From positions 1 to 61,125 of the forward strand of contig NZ_JACDFE010000003.1 of the NCBI RefSeq assembly GCF_013815995.1: DNA of 61,125 nucleotides. The letters are read 5' to 3'. The position numbers and the translations under genes were made by a program. The notes below the pieces were generated by a model. The model was not told where the DNA came from. It saw only the letters and a program-made list of their open reading frames with translations, and made no database searches. This document shows positions 41,858-51,444 of this stretch, one piece after another (the stretch's first letter is position 1; each line of letters starts with the position of its first letter). Origin of the DNA: Sporichthya sp. (GTDB lineage: Bacteria; Actinomycetota; Actinomycetes; Sporichthyales; Sporichthyaceae).

Positions 41858-42625
41858 GTGCCCGAGGATCTGATTGTCAGCCGGGAGGGTCACGTCGTGA
41901 CCATTGCGCTGAACCGACCCGAGGTTCGGAACGCGCTGCGGCCTCAGACTTACGACGAGCTGGCCGATGCCGTCCGCGGGGCGGATGCGCGCTGCATCGT
42001 GATCACGGGAGCTGATCCGGGCTTCTGTTCGGGCGACGACGTGGCCGCTCTCCTCGCTGTGCCCGGGGCAGTCGCCCAGATCATGAGGCACAAGGCCCTC
42101 ATCCCTGCGGCCGAAGCCCTCCAGCACACAGATGTGCCGGTCATCGCCGCCGTCAACGGCGCCGCCGTGGGCTGGGGTGTCGAACTTGCCCTCATGGCTG
42201 ACCTTCGAGTTCTGTCCGAACGCGCGGTCTTCCACCCGGCCTTCACCCAGCGGGGCCTGATCTGCAGCACGATGGGCTTGAGCCGATTGGCCCAGCTGAT
42301 CGGTCGAGAGGCTGCCACCGAGGCAATGCTAACCGGAGCGAAGATCGACGCGCAGGAGTCGCTGCGGCTGGGCCTGACGCGGTCGGTGGTCCCGCACGAC
42401 GAACTCATGCCGGCCGCCATGGCGCTCGCGCACAAGATTGCCGCCCAACCGCCGTTGGCGGTCGCAGCGCTCAAGGCCGGCCTACGCCGGGCGCTCGACC
42501 CCGACCTGGCCAGCCTCGGTCACTGGTGCGCGACGGAACTGGTCCGACTCCTGGAGACCGCCGACCACCAAGAGGCCGTGGCAGCTCTCGTGGAGAAGCG
42601 AATACCGCAGTATGTGGGTCGCTGA
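41858..42625 (+). CDS. Crotonase-family (enoyl-CoA hydratase-like) protein lacking both catalytic Glu
   Basis: A 255-residue crotonase fold. The oxyanion segments are FCSGDDVAAL and NGAAVGWGVELALMADLR. The catalytic stretch reads HPAFTQRGLICSTMGLSRLA, with neither of the two Glu used by hydratases, so it is not a normal hydratase. Crotonase relatives with altered residues include C-C hydrolases and thioesterases. GTG 41858 has GGAAAGAGAG upstream; ATG 41840 and GTG 41828 are alternatives. Confidence 0.8.
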   Translation: MPEDLIVSREGHVVTIALNRPEVRNALRPQTYDELADAVRGADARCIVITGADPGFCSGDDVAALLAVPGAVAQIMRHKALIPAAEALQHTDVPVIAAVNGAAVGWGVELALMADLRVLSERAVFHPAFTQRGLICSTMGLSRLAQLIGREAATEAMLTGAKIDAQESLRLGLTRSVVPHDELMPAAMALAHKIAAQPPLAVAALKAGLRRALDPDLASLGHWCATELVRLLETADHQEAVAALVEKRIPQYVGR

Positions 42626-42657
42626 CGTGAGACAACATGCCTACACGGAAGGTCCGG

Positions 42658-43448
42658 ATGTACGACACCCCGCCTCGTACTGAGCCAGCCGACTCTCACC
42701 GAGATGACACTGCCTTCTCGGCGCGGAGTCAGACCATCGTCGTGTGGTGGGCACTCGCTTTCGGTGCGATCTTCTCCGTAGCACTGATCTGGTTGCTCAA
42801 CATGCTCCCGCCACCCGACCCGGACCTGAGCGCGGAGGAGGTCGCGCAGTGGTATCGCGGCCAGGACACCCAGATCAAGATCGGCGCGACCATCGCCCCT
42901 CCTGGACCGCGGCCTTTCTCATCCCGTTCTGGGCGGTCATCGGTATTCAGATGTCCCGACAGGAGCGCGGCCGGCCGATCTGGTCCGTGCTGGCTGTGGT
43001 CGGCGGGGCGCTGATGACGGTTGTCATAGTCCTCCCCCCGGTGTTCTGGGGCGTTGCGGCGTTCACGCCGGACCGGGATCCCGAAGTCACCCAGCTCATG
43101 CACGAACTGGGGTGCCTCACATTCATCACCACGGACCAGTTCTACATCTTCGCCTGGGTGGCCTTGGCGGTCATCTGCTTCCGTCCGCAGGCCGCAGCGC
43201 ACTCGCCTTTCTCCCGCTGGTACGGCTACTTCACAGCATGGTCGGCAATGACGTTCGAGACCGGCGCACTCGCCTACAACGCCAAGAGCGGGTTGTTCAC
43301 CTGGAACGGTCTCCTGCCGTTCTGGATACCGTTCCCCATCTTCGGGCTATGGATGGCCGTGACGTCGTGGCTCTTGCTGACGCGCCTGAAGTCGCAGCGC
43401 TTGGACGCCGAGGCGCGGGAGCAGGCGCTGCACCATGTCGGTCGCTGA
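42658..43448 (+). pseudogene. Polytopic membrane protein gene with a frameshift
   Basis: From ATG 42658 (GGAAGG upstream) the frame gives an N-terminal helix (IVVWWALAFGAIFSVALIWL) and reaches GATIA near 42895. The protein then continues in a different frame as SWTAAFLIPFWAVIGIQM through four further membrane segments to a stop at 43448. One base seems to be missing in the C-rich run around 42893-42902. The whole protein would be about 263 residues. Family not recognised. A sequencing error in the run is possible. Confidence 0.65.
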
Positions 43449-43791
43449 ACCGCTCACAAGGCAAGCACCCGCTGCGCCCGTCAAGGGATTCCTCGGCGTA
43501 CCGGTATCGCTGTTCGGGATCCGTGGGACGTTCCCGCAAGTGACCGAGGCGGTCATCTTGGCCGAGAGTCTCGGCTTCAGCGGTGTCTCTTTCGGAGAGC
43601 ATCATGCGTCCCGGGTGGTGGACTGGCCCGACCCCCTGATCATCCAAGCCGGCCTCGCCGCCGTCACCAGCCGAATCACCTTGGGCACCTCCATCTCTCT
43701 GCTGCCGCTGTACAACCCGGTGGAGTTCGCGGAACGTGTGGCCGTCATCGACCAGATGTCTGGAGGCCGCGTTCAGCTAGGAGCCTGCTGA
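43435..43791 (+). pseudogene. Truncated luciferase-like (LLM) flavin oxidoreductase
   Basis: The first 118 residues of a bacterial-luciferase-like monooxygenase (LGVPVSLFGIRGTFPQV, FGEHHASRVVDWPDP, LGTSISLLPLYNPVEFAE, QMSGGRVQLGA). The family is about 320-380 residues and continues after this point with a Gly-rich segment, but here the frame stops at once. The rest is absent, and the thiolase remnant follows. This marks the left side of a deletion junction. The ATG overlaps the previous stop by 14 bases. Confidence 0.8.
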
Positions 43792-43918
43792 ACAAGGCCG
43801 GGTGGCGGGGCGCACCGAGGCGCTCACGGCGCGGTCCGACCCGAGGGTCGACAGGTGTCGCCCCGCCGAGTCTGAGATTGCCAAGGCCTGTGCTGGGCGG
43901 TCACACCCCCGGGGGCAC

Positions 43919-44794
43919 GGTCTGCAGGGCGTGCTCGCCGGCGCCTATGACGTGGCGATCGCCTGCGGCGTGGAGTCGATGAGTCGGGTTCCCCTTGGCT
44001 CCGCCCGGCCGGCCAGTCGAGGTCGGCGCTTCGACGCGCGCTATTCAGCGGGGCTGGTGAACCAGGGAGTCGCGGCGGAACTCGTCGCCCAGCGGTGGAA
44101 GCTGGACCGCGACGTCCTGGACGCCTACTCTGCGGAGTCGCACCGACGGGCGGCGGCGGCGATCAGCAGTGGAGCCTTCGATCCCGAGATCGTGCCGGTG
44201 CCGCTGACGGATGGTCAGATGCACACGACCGACGAGACTGTGCGCGCCTCCACCACGCCCGACAGCCTCGCCGACCTGCGGCCCTCGTTCCACACGGACG
44301 AAATGGCGGCGCGATTTCCCGACCTGGGCTGGGTGATCACGCCGGGCAACTCCTCTCCCCTGACCGACGGCGCCTCGGCCGTCCTGATCATGAGCGAGGA
44401 GCGGGCGAACCGGTTGGGCCTGCGCCCACGGGCTCGGTTCCACGCCTTCGCCGTCGTCGGGGACGACGCCCTGCTGATGCTCACCGGCCCGATCCCGGCG
44501 ACCCGCAAGGTGTTGGCCAACGCCGGTCTCGGCATCGATGACATCGACATCTACGAGGTCAACGAGGCCTTCGCGCCGGTGCCGCTCGCCTGGGCCCACG
44601 AGTTGGGCGCCGATCCCGCCAAGCTCAACCCGTGGGGTGGCGCCATCTCCCTGGGCCACGCCCTCGGCTCGTCCGGGACCCGACTGCTGACCACGATGCT
44701 CAACCACCTTGAGGCGACCGGCGGGCGCTACGGCCTGCAGACGATGTGCGAGGCCGGCGGAATGGCCAACGCCACCGTCATCGAGCGGCTCTGA
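43919..44794 (+). pseudogene. 5'-truncated thiolase
   Basis: Similarity to the complete thiolase at 4.5 kb begins at QGVLAGAYDVAIACGVESMSR and runs to the end, with GGAISLGHALGSSG and MCEAGGMAN intact. The first roughly 90 residues, including the nucleophilic Cys, are gone. The upstream frame (43802-43918) encodes nothing thiolase-like and its origin is unknown. Without the nucleophile the product cannot work as a thiolase. It is the right side of the deletion junction with the LLM gene. Confidence 0.85.
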
Positions 44795-44814
44795 CACCGA
44801 AACGGAAGACACCT

Positions 44815-45576
44815 ATGACTGAATCCAACGGCCGCGTGGCGGTCGTCACCGGAGCCGCGCGCGGAATCGGCGCGGCCATCGCGGACCGGCTCGCCCACGA
44901 GGGTCACCGCGTGGCCCTCCTCGACCTCGACGAAGCCGCCGCCGCAGCCACCGCGAAGGAGCTCAGGGGACGTGGTCTGTCCGCGGACTCGTGGGGCGTC
45001 GACATCACCGATCCCGAGCAGGTGCAGGCGGCGGTGGCCTCCCTGTCCGAACGTCTCGGACCGCCGACGATCCTGGTCAACAACGCCGGCATCACCCGCG
45101 ACAGCTCGTTCCACAACATGAGCCTGCAGGACTGGGACGCGGTCCTGAACGTGCACCTGCGCGGCGCATTCGTGGTCACCCAGGCCGTCCAGGCGTCCAT
45201 GACCGCGGCTGGATGGGGACGCATCGTCAACATCTCGAGCGTCTCGGCGTTGGGCAATCGCGGTCAGGCGAACTATTCAACCGCGAAGGCCGGGCTGCAG
45301 GGCCTCACCCGGACACTGGCCCTCGAACTCGGTCCGTTCGGCGTGACCGTCAACGCGATCGCACCGGGATTCATCGCCACGGAGATGACCGACGCGACCG
45401 CGGTCCGACTTGGCGTCACCCCGGAGGAGTTCCAGGCCAAGGTCGCCGCGCAGACCCCGGTCCGCCGCGTCGGTCGCCCCGATGACATCGCCGCGCTGAC
45501 CGCGTTCCTCGTCGGCGAGGAGGCCGGGTTCGTCTCCGGCCAGGTCATCTACGCCGCCGGCGGCCCGAAGTCCTGA
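44815..45576 (+). CDS. Short-chain dehydrogenase (FabG-like 3-oxoacyl reductase/3-hydroxyacyl dehydrogenase)
   Basis: A 253-residue classical SDR with TGAARGIGAAIA, NNAGITRDSSFHNM, NISSVSALGNRGQ, YSTAK and IAPGFIATEMTD. LDLDE after strand 2 favours NAD(H). It is intact, although both neighbours are damaged. It would oxidise a 3-hydroxyacyl-CoA for the thiolases. ATG 44815 follows GGAAGACACC, 20 bp after the broken thiolase. Confidence 0.88.
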   Translation: MTESNGRVAVVTGAARGIGAAIADRLAHEGHRVALLDLDEAAAAATAKELRGRGLSADSWGVDITDPEQVQAAVASLSERLGPPTILVNNAGITRDSSFHNMSLQDWDAVLNVHLRGAFVVTQAVQASMTAAGWGRIVNISSVSALGNRGQANYSTAKAGLQGLTRTLALELGPFGVTVNAIAPGFIATEMTDATAVRLGVTPEEFQAKVAAQTPVRRVGRPDDIAALTAFLVGEEAGFVSGQVIYAAGGPKS

Positions 45577-45641
45577 TCGACCGCGGTAGTTCCCTCGACC
45601 ATCACATCGCCGTCGCAACCGCGGCGCGGAACGGAGCAGCA

Positions 45642-46828
45642 ATGGGTTCACCCACCATCGTGGCCGGTGTCGGCATGGTGCCGTTCACCAAGCCCGGTCG
45701 CAGCGAGTCGTACGACGTGATGGGCGAGCAGGCGGCCCGATCCGCCCTGACCGACGCCGGGATCGCGTACTCCGCCGTGCAGCAGGCCTTCGTGGGGTAC
45801 AGCTATGGCGGCTCCACGTGCGGCCAGGCGGCGTTGTACGGCGTGGGGCAGACGGGCATCCCGATCGTCAACGTCAACAACAACTGCTCCTCCGGTTCGA
45901 CCGCGCTCTACCTCGCGCGCCAGGCCGTGGCCAGCGGGACCGTCGACTGCGCCCTGGCCCTCGGGTTCGAACAGATGCAGCCGGGCGCGCTGAGCGCGAT
46001 GTGGACCGACCGTCCCCAGCCGATGGACCGCTTCCAGGCGGCGGCAGCCGAGTTGCTGCCCCCTGACGTGAATACGGACGCGCTGGCGGCCGCCTATTTC
46101 GGCGCTGCGGGACAGGCGTACCTCGACGAGTTCGGGGGCACCGCGGAACTGTTCGCCCGGGTCTCGGTGAAAGCGCGCGCCCACGCCGTGCGCAACCCCT
46201 TCGCCGTGTTCCGCGATCCGATCACCCTGGAGCAGGTGCTGGAGTCCCCACACATCGCCGGCCCGATCACCCGGCTGATGTGCTGCCCCCGCCCACCTGC
46301 GGGGCCGCGGCCGCCGTCGTCTGCACGCCCGACTTTGCCCGGGCCCACGGTGTCGAGAACACCGTGTCGATCCGCGCCCAGGCGCTGACCACGGACACCA
46401 CGCGCACCTTCGAGGCGCGGGACACGCGCAGCGTCGTCGGCTACGACATGGCCCGGGCTGCGGCCACCCAGGTGTACGAGGCGGCCGGGGTCGGTCCCGA
46501 GGAGATTCCTGTGGTCGAGCTCCACGACTGCTTCGCCAGCAACGAGGTCCTCACCTACGAGGCGCTCGGCCTAACGGCACCCGGCACGGCGGAGAAGTTC
46601 GTGATGACCGGTGAGAACACCTACGGCGGCCGGGTCGTCACGAACCCGTCCGGTGGGCTGCTCTCCAAGGGACACCCCATCGGCGCGACGGGGCTCGCCC
46701 AGTGCTTCGAGCTGGTCCAGCAGCTGCGGGGACAGGCGGGCGATCGTCAGGTGGACGGCGCCCGGCTGGCGCTCCAACACAACCTCGGCCTCGGCGGCGC
46801 GTGCGTCGTGACGATGTACGAGAAGGTC
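45642..46828 (+). pseudogene. SCP-x/lipid-transfer-type thiolase, frameshifted and abutting an IS110 remnant
   Basis: From ATG 45642 (GGAGCAGC ahead) the frame is a typical SCP-x thiolase (VGMVPFTKPG, nucleophile Cys in VNNNCSSGSTAL) up to LMCC near 46285. It then changes frame to PPTCGAAAAVVC and continues (VELHDCFASNE, SKGHPIGATGLAQ, GGACVVTMYEK). One C appears lost from a C run at 46284-46290. The reading ends at the IS110 sequence, close to the usual C-terminus. The frameshift inactivates it unless it is a sequencing error. Confidence 0.8.
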
Positions 46829-46829
46829 G

Positions 46830-47477
46830 CTGCGCTGGCACCTGCACGAACTCGACCCCACCTTGGACATCCCGGCCCGCGGCCTGCGTCGTTTCGTGCA
46901 CATCGACGCCCTCGCCGCCCGGTTGGCCGGACGCGAAGGCACCGTCGCCCGCTTGGCCCGGGACCTGCTCACCCGGTGCCGGGACCTCACCGAGACGATC
47001 AACGCGATCGAGTGCGAGCTGCGGATCCTGGTCCACCGCCTGGCACCGACCCTGCTCACAGTTCCTGGCTGCGGCGCCCTGGGCGCGGCGATGATCCTCG
47101 GCGAAACTGCAGGCGCTCAACGGTTCCGCAACAAGGACGCCTACGCCCGCTTCACCGGCACCGCGCCGGTCCCGGTTTGGTCCGGGGCCAGCCGTGGCAA
47201 GGTCCGTCTCAACCGCGGCGGCAACCGCGCGATCAACACCGCTCTGCACATGATCGCCGTCACCCAGGCCCGCGGCATCGGCCCCGGCAAGAACTACATC
47301 GAGAAGGTCCAGGCCACCGGCAAGACCCGTACCGAAGCGCTGCGCCTGCTGCGCCGCCGGCTCTCCGACACCGTCTTCGCCGCGCTCCGCGCCGACGAGC
47401 CCGCCCGCGTCACCGGAAGCCCCGCCAATGCACACAACGACCTGCAGGCACCAGTTCCGGTGGCGGCTTTGACATAG
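46830..47477 (+). mobile_element. IS110-family transposase fragment (C-terminal part)
   Basis: An open frame joins thiolase sequence to HLHELDPTLDIPARGLRRF and continues with the conserved transposase_20 region (LLTVPGCGALGAAMILGE, AYARFTGTAPVPVWSG, LNRGGNRAINTALHMIA), ending at 47477. The N-terminal RuvC-like DEDD domain and the 5' noncoding end, which would encode the bridge RNA, are missing. The element is thus 5'-truncated and inactive. Its truncated edge forms the border between the catabolic island and the conjugation module. Confidence 0.82.
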
Positions 47478-47957
47478 GAGCGTCTACGGGCTTGAACCGC
47501 AGCACCAGAGTGCGTCGACGTCGCCGGGCGACACCCCGCCATCATCGCCCCGACCACCGCGGACGCCCAAGGCCAACCCCGGATACCGGCAGCGAAGTAC
47601 GGACGGGTATGGACTCTGACGGATCGTCACGGACGATATCCGAATTGATCCGCTCCACGTCTTTTGACGACAATGTCAGCCCTACGGACCCCGCGCCGAG
47701 ACGGCCCGCACGGCCGACAACGGCGCCGCCGGGCACTGCGATCCACCTTCGTCGGCACCTCGCCCCCGCCAGCGCACCCAGCCGAAGGGTGCCCGCCCGC
47801 ATCAGCCTGGCCGACGAACGGAGTGCGTACGGGCCGAATACTCATCTTGCTCAAGGTGAGGCCGCCGTCGATCTGGCCGGGATCGCGCACACAGGGAGGA
47901 CGTGGAGCCCTCCCAAACGCGCCTCGCGCCGAACCCATCAGCCCGGTGGCCGCGGTG
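47478..47957. other. Intergenic region between IS110 remnant and relaxase; no gene supported
   Basis: About 470 bases without a credible gene; open frames here lack recognisable protein. Expected contents are the right end of the IS110 element and, being directly upstream of a MobF relaxase, perhaps an origin of transfer. An imperfect inverted repeat (GGATCGTC, ACG, GACGATATCC) lies near 47619-47640. I cannot show that it is an oriT. Confidence 0.35.
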
Positions 47958-50900
47958 ATGTCGTTGGCGCGCCTGTCGGCGGGGTCGGGATACCGGTACC
48001 TGCTCAAGCACACCGCGTGCGGGGACTGCGCCCGCGATGCCGGGACGTCATTGACGTCGTACTACGCCGAGTCGGGCTACCCGGCCGGCCGGTGGTTCGG
48101 CTCCGGGTTGGCCGGGCTCAACGGCGGGCGCGGGCTGACCGCGGGCACGGCCGTCACCGAGGAGGCGATGGCGGCGCTCTACGGTCGCGGGCACGACCCG
48201 GTCAGCGGGGCGGCACTCGGCCGCGCCTACCCCACGTACCGGACGGCCGACGACCGGATCGCCGACGCGGTCAATCGACTACCCGAAACCCTCACCGGCG
48301 CGGAGCGCCAAGCCGCGACCGACGCGATCGAGACCCGCGAGCGCGCCCGCCCGGTGAAGGCTGCGGTTGCCGGATTCGACCTGACGTTCACGGCGCCGAA
48401 GTCGGCGAGCGTGCTGTGGGCGCTCGGCGACCCGGGCACGCAGCAGGCCATCGCCGACGCTCACCGCGACGCGGTCACCTCGGTGCTGTCCTTGATCGAG
48501 GACCGTTTCCTGCACACCCGCACCGGCGCCCACTCGTGCGCGCAGGTCGCGACTCGCGGGATGCTCGCCGCCGGCTTCGAACACTGGGACACCCGGACCG
48601 GCGATCCCAACCTGCACACGCACGTCGTGATCGCCAACAAGGTGCAAGGACCCGACGGGCGTTGGCGCTCGGTCGACGGGCAAGCGATCTATCACGCCGC
48701 CGTCGCGTGCTCCGAGGTGTACGACACCCTGCTCGCCGACGCACTGGCCGCTCGCCTCCCTCTCACCTGGGGACTGCGGGACCGCGGAGATCGCCGCAAC
48801 CCGGCCTTCGAGATCGACGGCGTGGACGACGTGCTGCTCACGCTGTTCTCCGCGCGCAGCAGCCAGATCGAGGCACACCTGCGCGGTCTGCTCGCCGACT
48901 TCAGCGCCGAGTACGGACGTGACCCGACCCGCCGCGAGATGCTGCGGCTGCGCCAGCAGTCCACCCTGGCCTCCCGCCCGGAAAAGACCGTCGCGCCACT
49001 GCCGGACCTGTTCACCCGCTGGCGGACCCAGGCCGCGGCGGCAACAGGTCGGCCCATCGAGGAGATCACCGCGTCCGCGCTTCACGCCGCCGCCTCCCCG
49101 GTTCAGGCCGACGCGGTCCCGGCCGAGTTGATCGAGCGATTCGCGCAGGCGACGCTGGTCGCGCTCGGGGAACGCCGCTCGACCTGGACCCGGCCGAACC
49201 TGCTCGCCGAAGCCGCCCGCGCCACACGCCTGCTGCGCGTCGCCGAACCGAGCGAGCGGATCGCGCTGCTGGACCGGGTCGTCGATGCCGCACTGTCCGC
49301 GTGCGTTGCGCTGGATCCACCCGAGGTGTTCAACACCCCGGCCCGGTTCCGTCGTGCGAACGGGACCAGCGCCTTCACCCGTCCCGACGAGCACGCCTTT
49401 ACGACCGCCGCGGTGCTGGCGGCCGAGGCGCGGCTGCTGGCGGGCACCACCCTCCTCGACGCAGCGCGCGTGGACGCCGAGGACCTTGCCGCCGCGGCAG
49501 CGAGGATCCCGCCGGGGGCACCCGGGCGGCGGCTGTCGGCGGACCAGCAGGCGGCGGTCGTCGCGATCGCTTCGTCCGGGCGCCGTATCGATGTGCTCGT
49601 CGGCCCGGCCGGCACGGGGAAGACCCGCACCCTTCGGGCGTTGCGGGCCGGCTGGGAACACGTTCACGGTCGCGGATCGGTCATCGGGCTGGCGCCCTCG
49701 TCCACTGCAGCCGCCGAACTCTCCGCGGCTCTCGGGGTGACGTGCGAGAACACCGCGAAGTGGCTGCACGAGTCCACCCGCGACGACCCCGACCCGCGCT
49801 GGGTCCTGCGGCGCGGACAGCTGTTGGTCCTCGACGAAGCGTCCATGGTCGCCACCGGTGATCTCGACGCCCTGGCCACCCAGGCCGCGACCGCCGGGGC
49901 GAAGCTGGTCCTGGTCGGTGATCATCACCAGCTCGGCGCCGTCGGCGCCGGCGGCGCGTTCGCGCTGTTGGCCGAACAGCAGCAGGCTGTGCACCTCAGC
50001 GCGCTGTGGCGGTTCGAGCACCAATGGGAGGCCGAGGCGACCCGTGGCCTGCGGGACGGGCGCACCGGCGTCCTGGACGCCTACGCCGAGCATGATCGGC
50101 TGCGCGGCGGGCCCGGTGAGCTGATGATGGACGCCGCCTACACCGCGTGGGCCGCGGACATCGCCGCCGGGCGCACCGCCGTCCTGGTCGCCACCGACCG
50201 CCGCACCGTCGCGGCGCTGAACCGGCGTGCCCACGACGACCGCGTCGACGCGGGGCTCGTGCACCCTGACGGCATCGCGCTCGCCGATGAGACCAGCGGC
50301 GGAGTCGGGGACATCGTCGTCACCCGACGCAACGACAGGAGAATCCCGGCCCCCGACGGTCACGTCCGCAACGGCGCCCTGTGGCAGATCACCGCAGCGA
50401 GCCCCGACGGGTCGATCGAGGTCCGGCCACTCCCCCGCACCGGCGACGACGCCCACAACGCCGAAAGCCACGCCGACGCGTCCGCCAACACAATCCACCT
50501 GCCCGCCGAGTACGTCCAAGCGCACGTCGAGCTCGGCTACGCCACCACCGTGCACCGCGCCCAGGGCACAACCGTCGACCGCGGCCACGCCGTCATCCAG
50601 GAAGGGATGACCCGCCAGCAGCTCTACGTCGCGATGACCCGCGGCCGAGGCGCAAACCACGCCTACGTCGCGCTCGACGGACTCGACCCGACCTGTCCCC
50701 AGCAACCCGACGAGCACGTCATTCCGACGGTGCGTCAGATGATGGACAAGGTGCTCGCCACTGACGGCGCCGAACTGTCCGCCACCGCGACCCTGCGCCG
50801 CCGCCAGAACGACGCGACCTCGCTGCGCCACCTGCTGCCGATCCGCGACACCCTCACCGCAGCGGCCGAGGCAGGCGACGGTGAGACCGGCCGATCGGCC

Positions 50901-51020
50901 GACGAGATCCGGCACCTTCTTCGACTCCGGGCAGAACAAGCCCGGCGAGCCCAGGACAGCCGGCCCGCATGCCACCCAGCCACCCCGGCCCACCACACTC
51001 ACGAAGGGATCCAGCGTTGA
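47958..51020 (+). CDS. MobF-type relaxase-helicase (TraA-like)
   Basis: A roughly 1020-residue conjugation protein that nicks and unwinds plasmid DNA for transfer. The TrwC-like relaxase part has FDLTFTAPKSASVLWALGD and the metal-binding His set DPNLHTHVVIAN, with candidate catalytic Tyr residues in LTSYYAESGY. The RecD-like helicase has VLVGPAGTGKTRTL, LLVLDEASMV, VLVGDHHQLGAVG, TVHRAQGTT and LYVAMTRGR. The start is uncertain: ATG 47958, GTG 47955 or GTG 47946 are all near the first conserved residues (SLARLSAGSGYRYLL). The gene is intact. It faces away from the coupling-protein cluster. Confidence 0.9.
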   Translation: MSLARLSAGSGYRYLLKHTACGDCARDAGTSLTSYYAESGYPAGRWFGSGLAGLNGGRGLTAGTAVTEEAMAALYGRGHDPVSGAALGRAYPTYRTADDRIADAVNRLPETLTGAERQAATDAIETRERARPVKAAVAGFDLTFTAPKSASVLWALGDPGTQQAIADAHRDAVTSVLSLIEDRFLHTRTGAHSCAQVATRGMLAAGFEHWDTRTGDPNLHTHVVIANKVQGPDGRWRSVDGQAIYHAAVACSEVYDTLLADALAARLPLTWGLRDRGDRRNPAFEIDGVDDVLLTLFSARSSQIEAHLRGLLADFSAEYGRDPTRREMLRLRQQSTLASRPEKTVAPLPDLFTRWRTQAAAATGRPIEEITASALHAAASPVQADAVPAELIERFAQATLVALGERRSTWTRPNLLAEAARATRLLRVAEPSERIALLDRVVDAALSACVALDPPEVFNTPARFRRANGTSAFTRPDEHAFTTAAVLAAEARLLAGTTLLDAARVDAEDLAAAAARIPPGAPGRRLSADQQAAVVAIASSGRRIDVLVGPAGTGKTRTLRALRAGWEHVHGRGSVIGLAPSSTAAAELSAALGVTCENTAKWLHESTRDDPDPRWVLRRGQLLVLDEASMVATGDLDALATQAATAGAKLVLVGDHHQLGAVGAGGAFALLAEQQQAVHLSALWRFEHQWEAEATRGLRDGRTGVLDAYAEHDRLRGGPGELMMDAAYTAWAADIAAGRTAVLVATDRRTVAALNRRAHDDRVDAGLVHPDGIALADETSGGVGDIVVTRRNDRRIPAPDGHVRNGALWQITAASPDGSIEVRPLPRTGDDAHNAESHADASANTIHLPAEYVQAHVELGYATTVHRAQGTTVDRGHAVIQEGMTRQQLYVAMTRGRGANHAYVALDGLDPTCPQQPDEHVIPTVRQMMDKVLATDGAELSATATLRRRQNDATSLRHLLPIRDTLTAAAEAGDGETGRSADEIRHLLRLRAEQARRAQDSRPACHPATPAHHTHEGIQR

Positions 51021-51382
51021 CCAGCCCCGAGTACACCGAGAACCTGCCGCCGGACCTGTTCCCGACCTTCCCGGTCTGCTGGGCCACGCTCAGCGACCTC
51101 GAGACCGAGGACTCGCTCGAGGAACTGGAAGACTGGATCACCTGGCTCGTCGAGCGCTACACCCTCGACCACCGCACCGTCCCGCCGTGCTGGGAGCACC
51201 ACGGGGCGCTGGTCGAAGAGCTGTCCGCGCTGCGAACCGCGTGGATCGCTGCGTTCAATGTCACCGGTCGACCTGAGGCACCCCTGGAGTGGCACGCACA
51301 GTTCGCCGGCGCCCGACAAAGACTGACTGACTGGGCGTCGCGCACTGGCTGTCGTACTGGGACCCACCGACCGGACCGCTGA
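51017..51382 (+). CDS. DUF4913-like small plasmid protein
   Basis: A 121-residue acidic protein whose core (DWITWLVERYTLDHRTVPPC, then EELSALRTAWIAAF) resembles the DUF4913 family common on actinobacterial plasmids. TTG 51017 overlaps the relaxase stop and has GAAGGGA upstream, so it is translationally coupled. Function unknown; linkage suggests a transfer accessory. Confidence 0.6.
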   Translation: MTSPEYTENLPPDLFPTFPVCWATLSDLETEDSLEELEDWITWLVERYTLDHRTVPPCWEHHGALVEELSALRTAWIAAFNVTGRPEAPLEWHAQFAGARQRLTDWASRTGCRTGTHRPDR

Positions 51383-51444
51383 CTCGATTCATCGCATCGC
51401 GAGGCTTGCGGTCGCGCGCATCAGATCCAGGCTGGACGGGAAGG

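Noticed and set aside
47619-47640. Origin of transfer
   Set aside because: The inverted repeat is short and imperfect, and no nic consensus for MobF relaxases could be confirmed by eye.
46280-48922. An 880-codon plus-strand open frame
   Set aside because: Only its first 180 codons are protein-like (the shifted half of the SCP-x thiolase). The rest is an off-frame reading through the IS110 fragment and the start of the relaxase gene.
48279-51002. A 907-codon frame antisense to the relaxase
   Set aside because: A shadow of high-GC codon bias; Gly/Arg/Gln-rich with no family motif, while the opposite strand encodes clear relaxase and helicase motifs.
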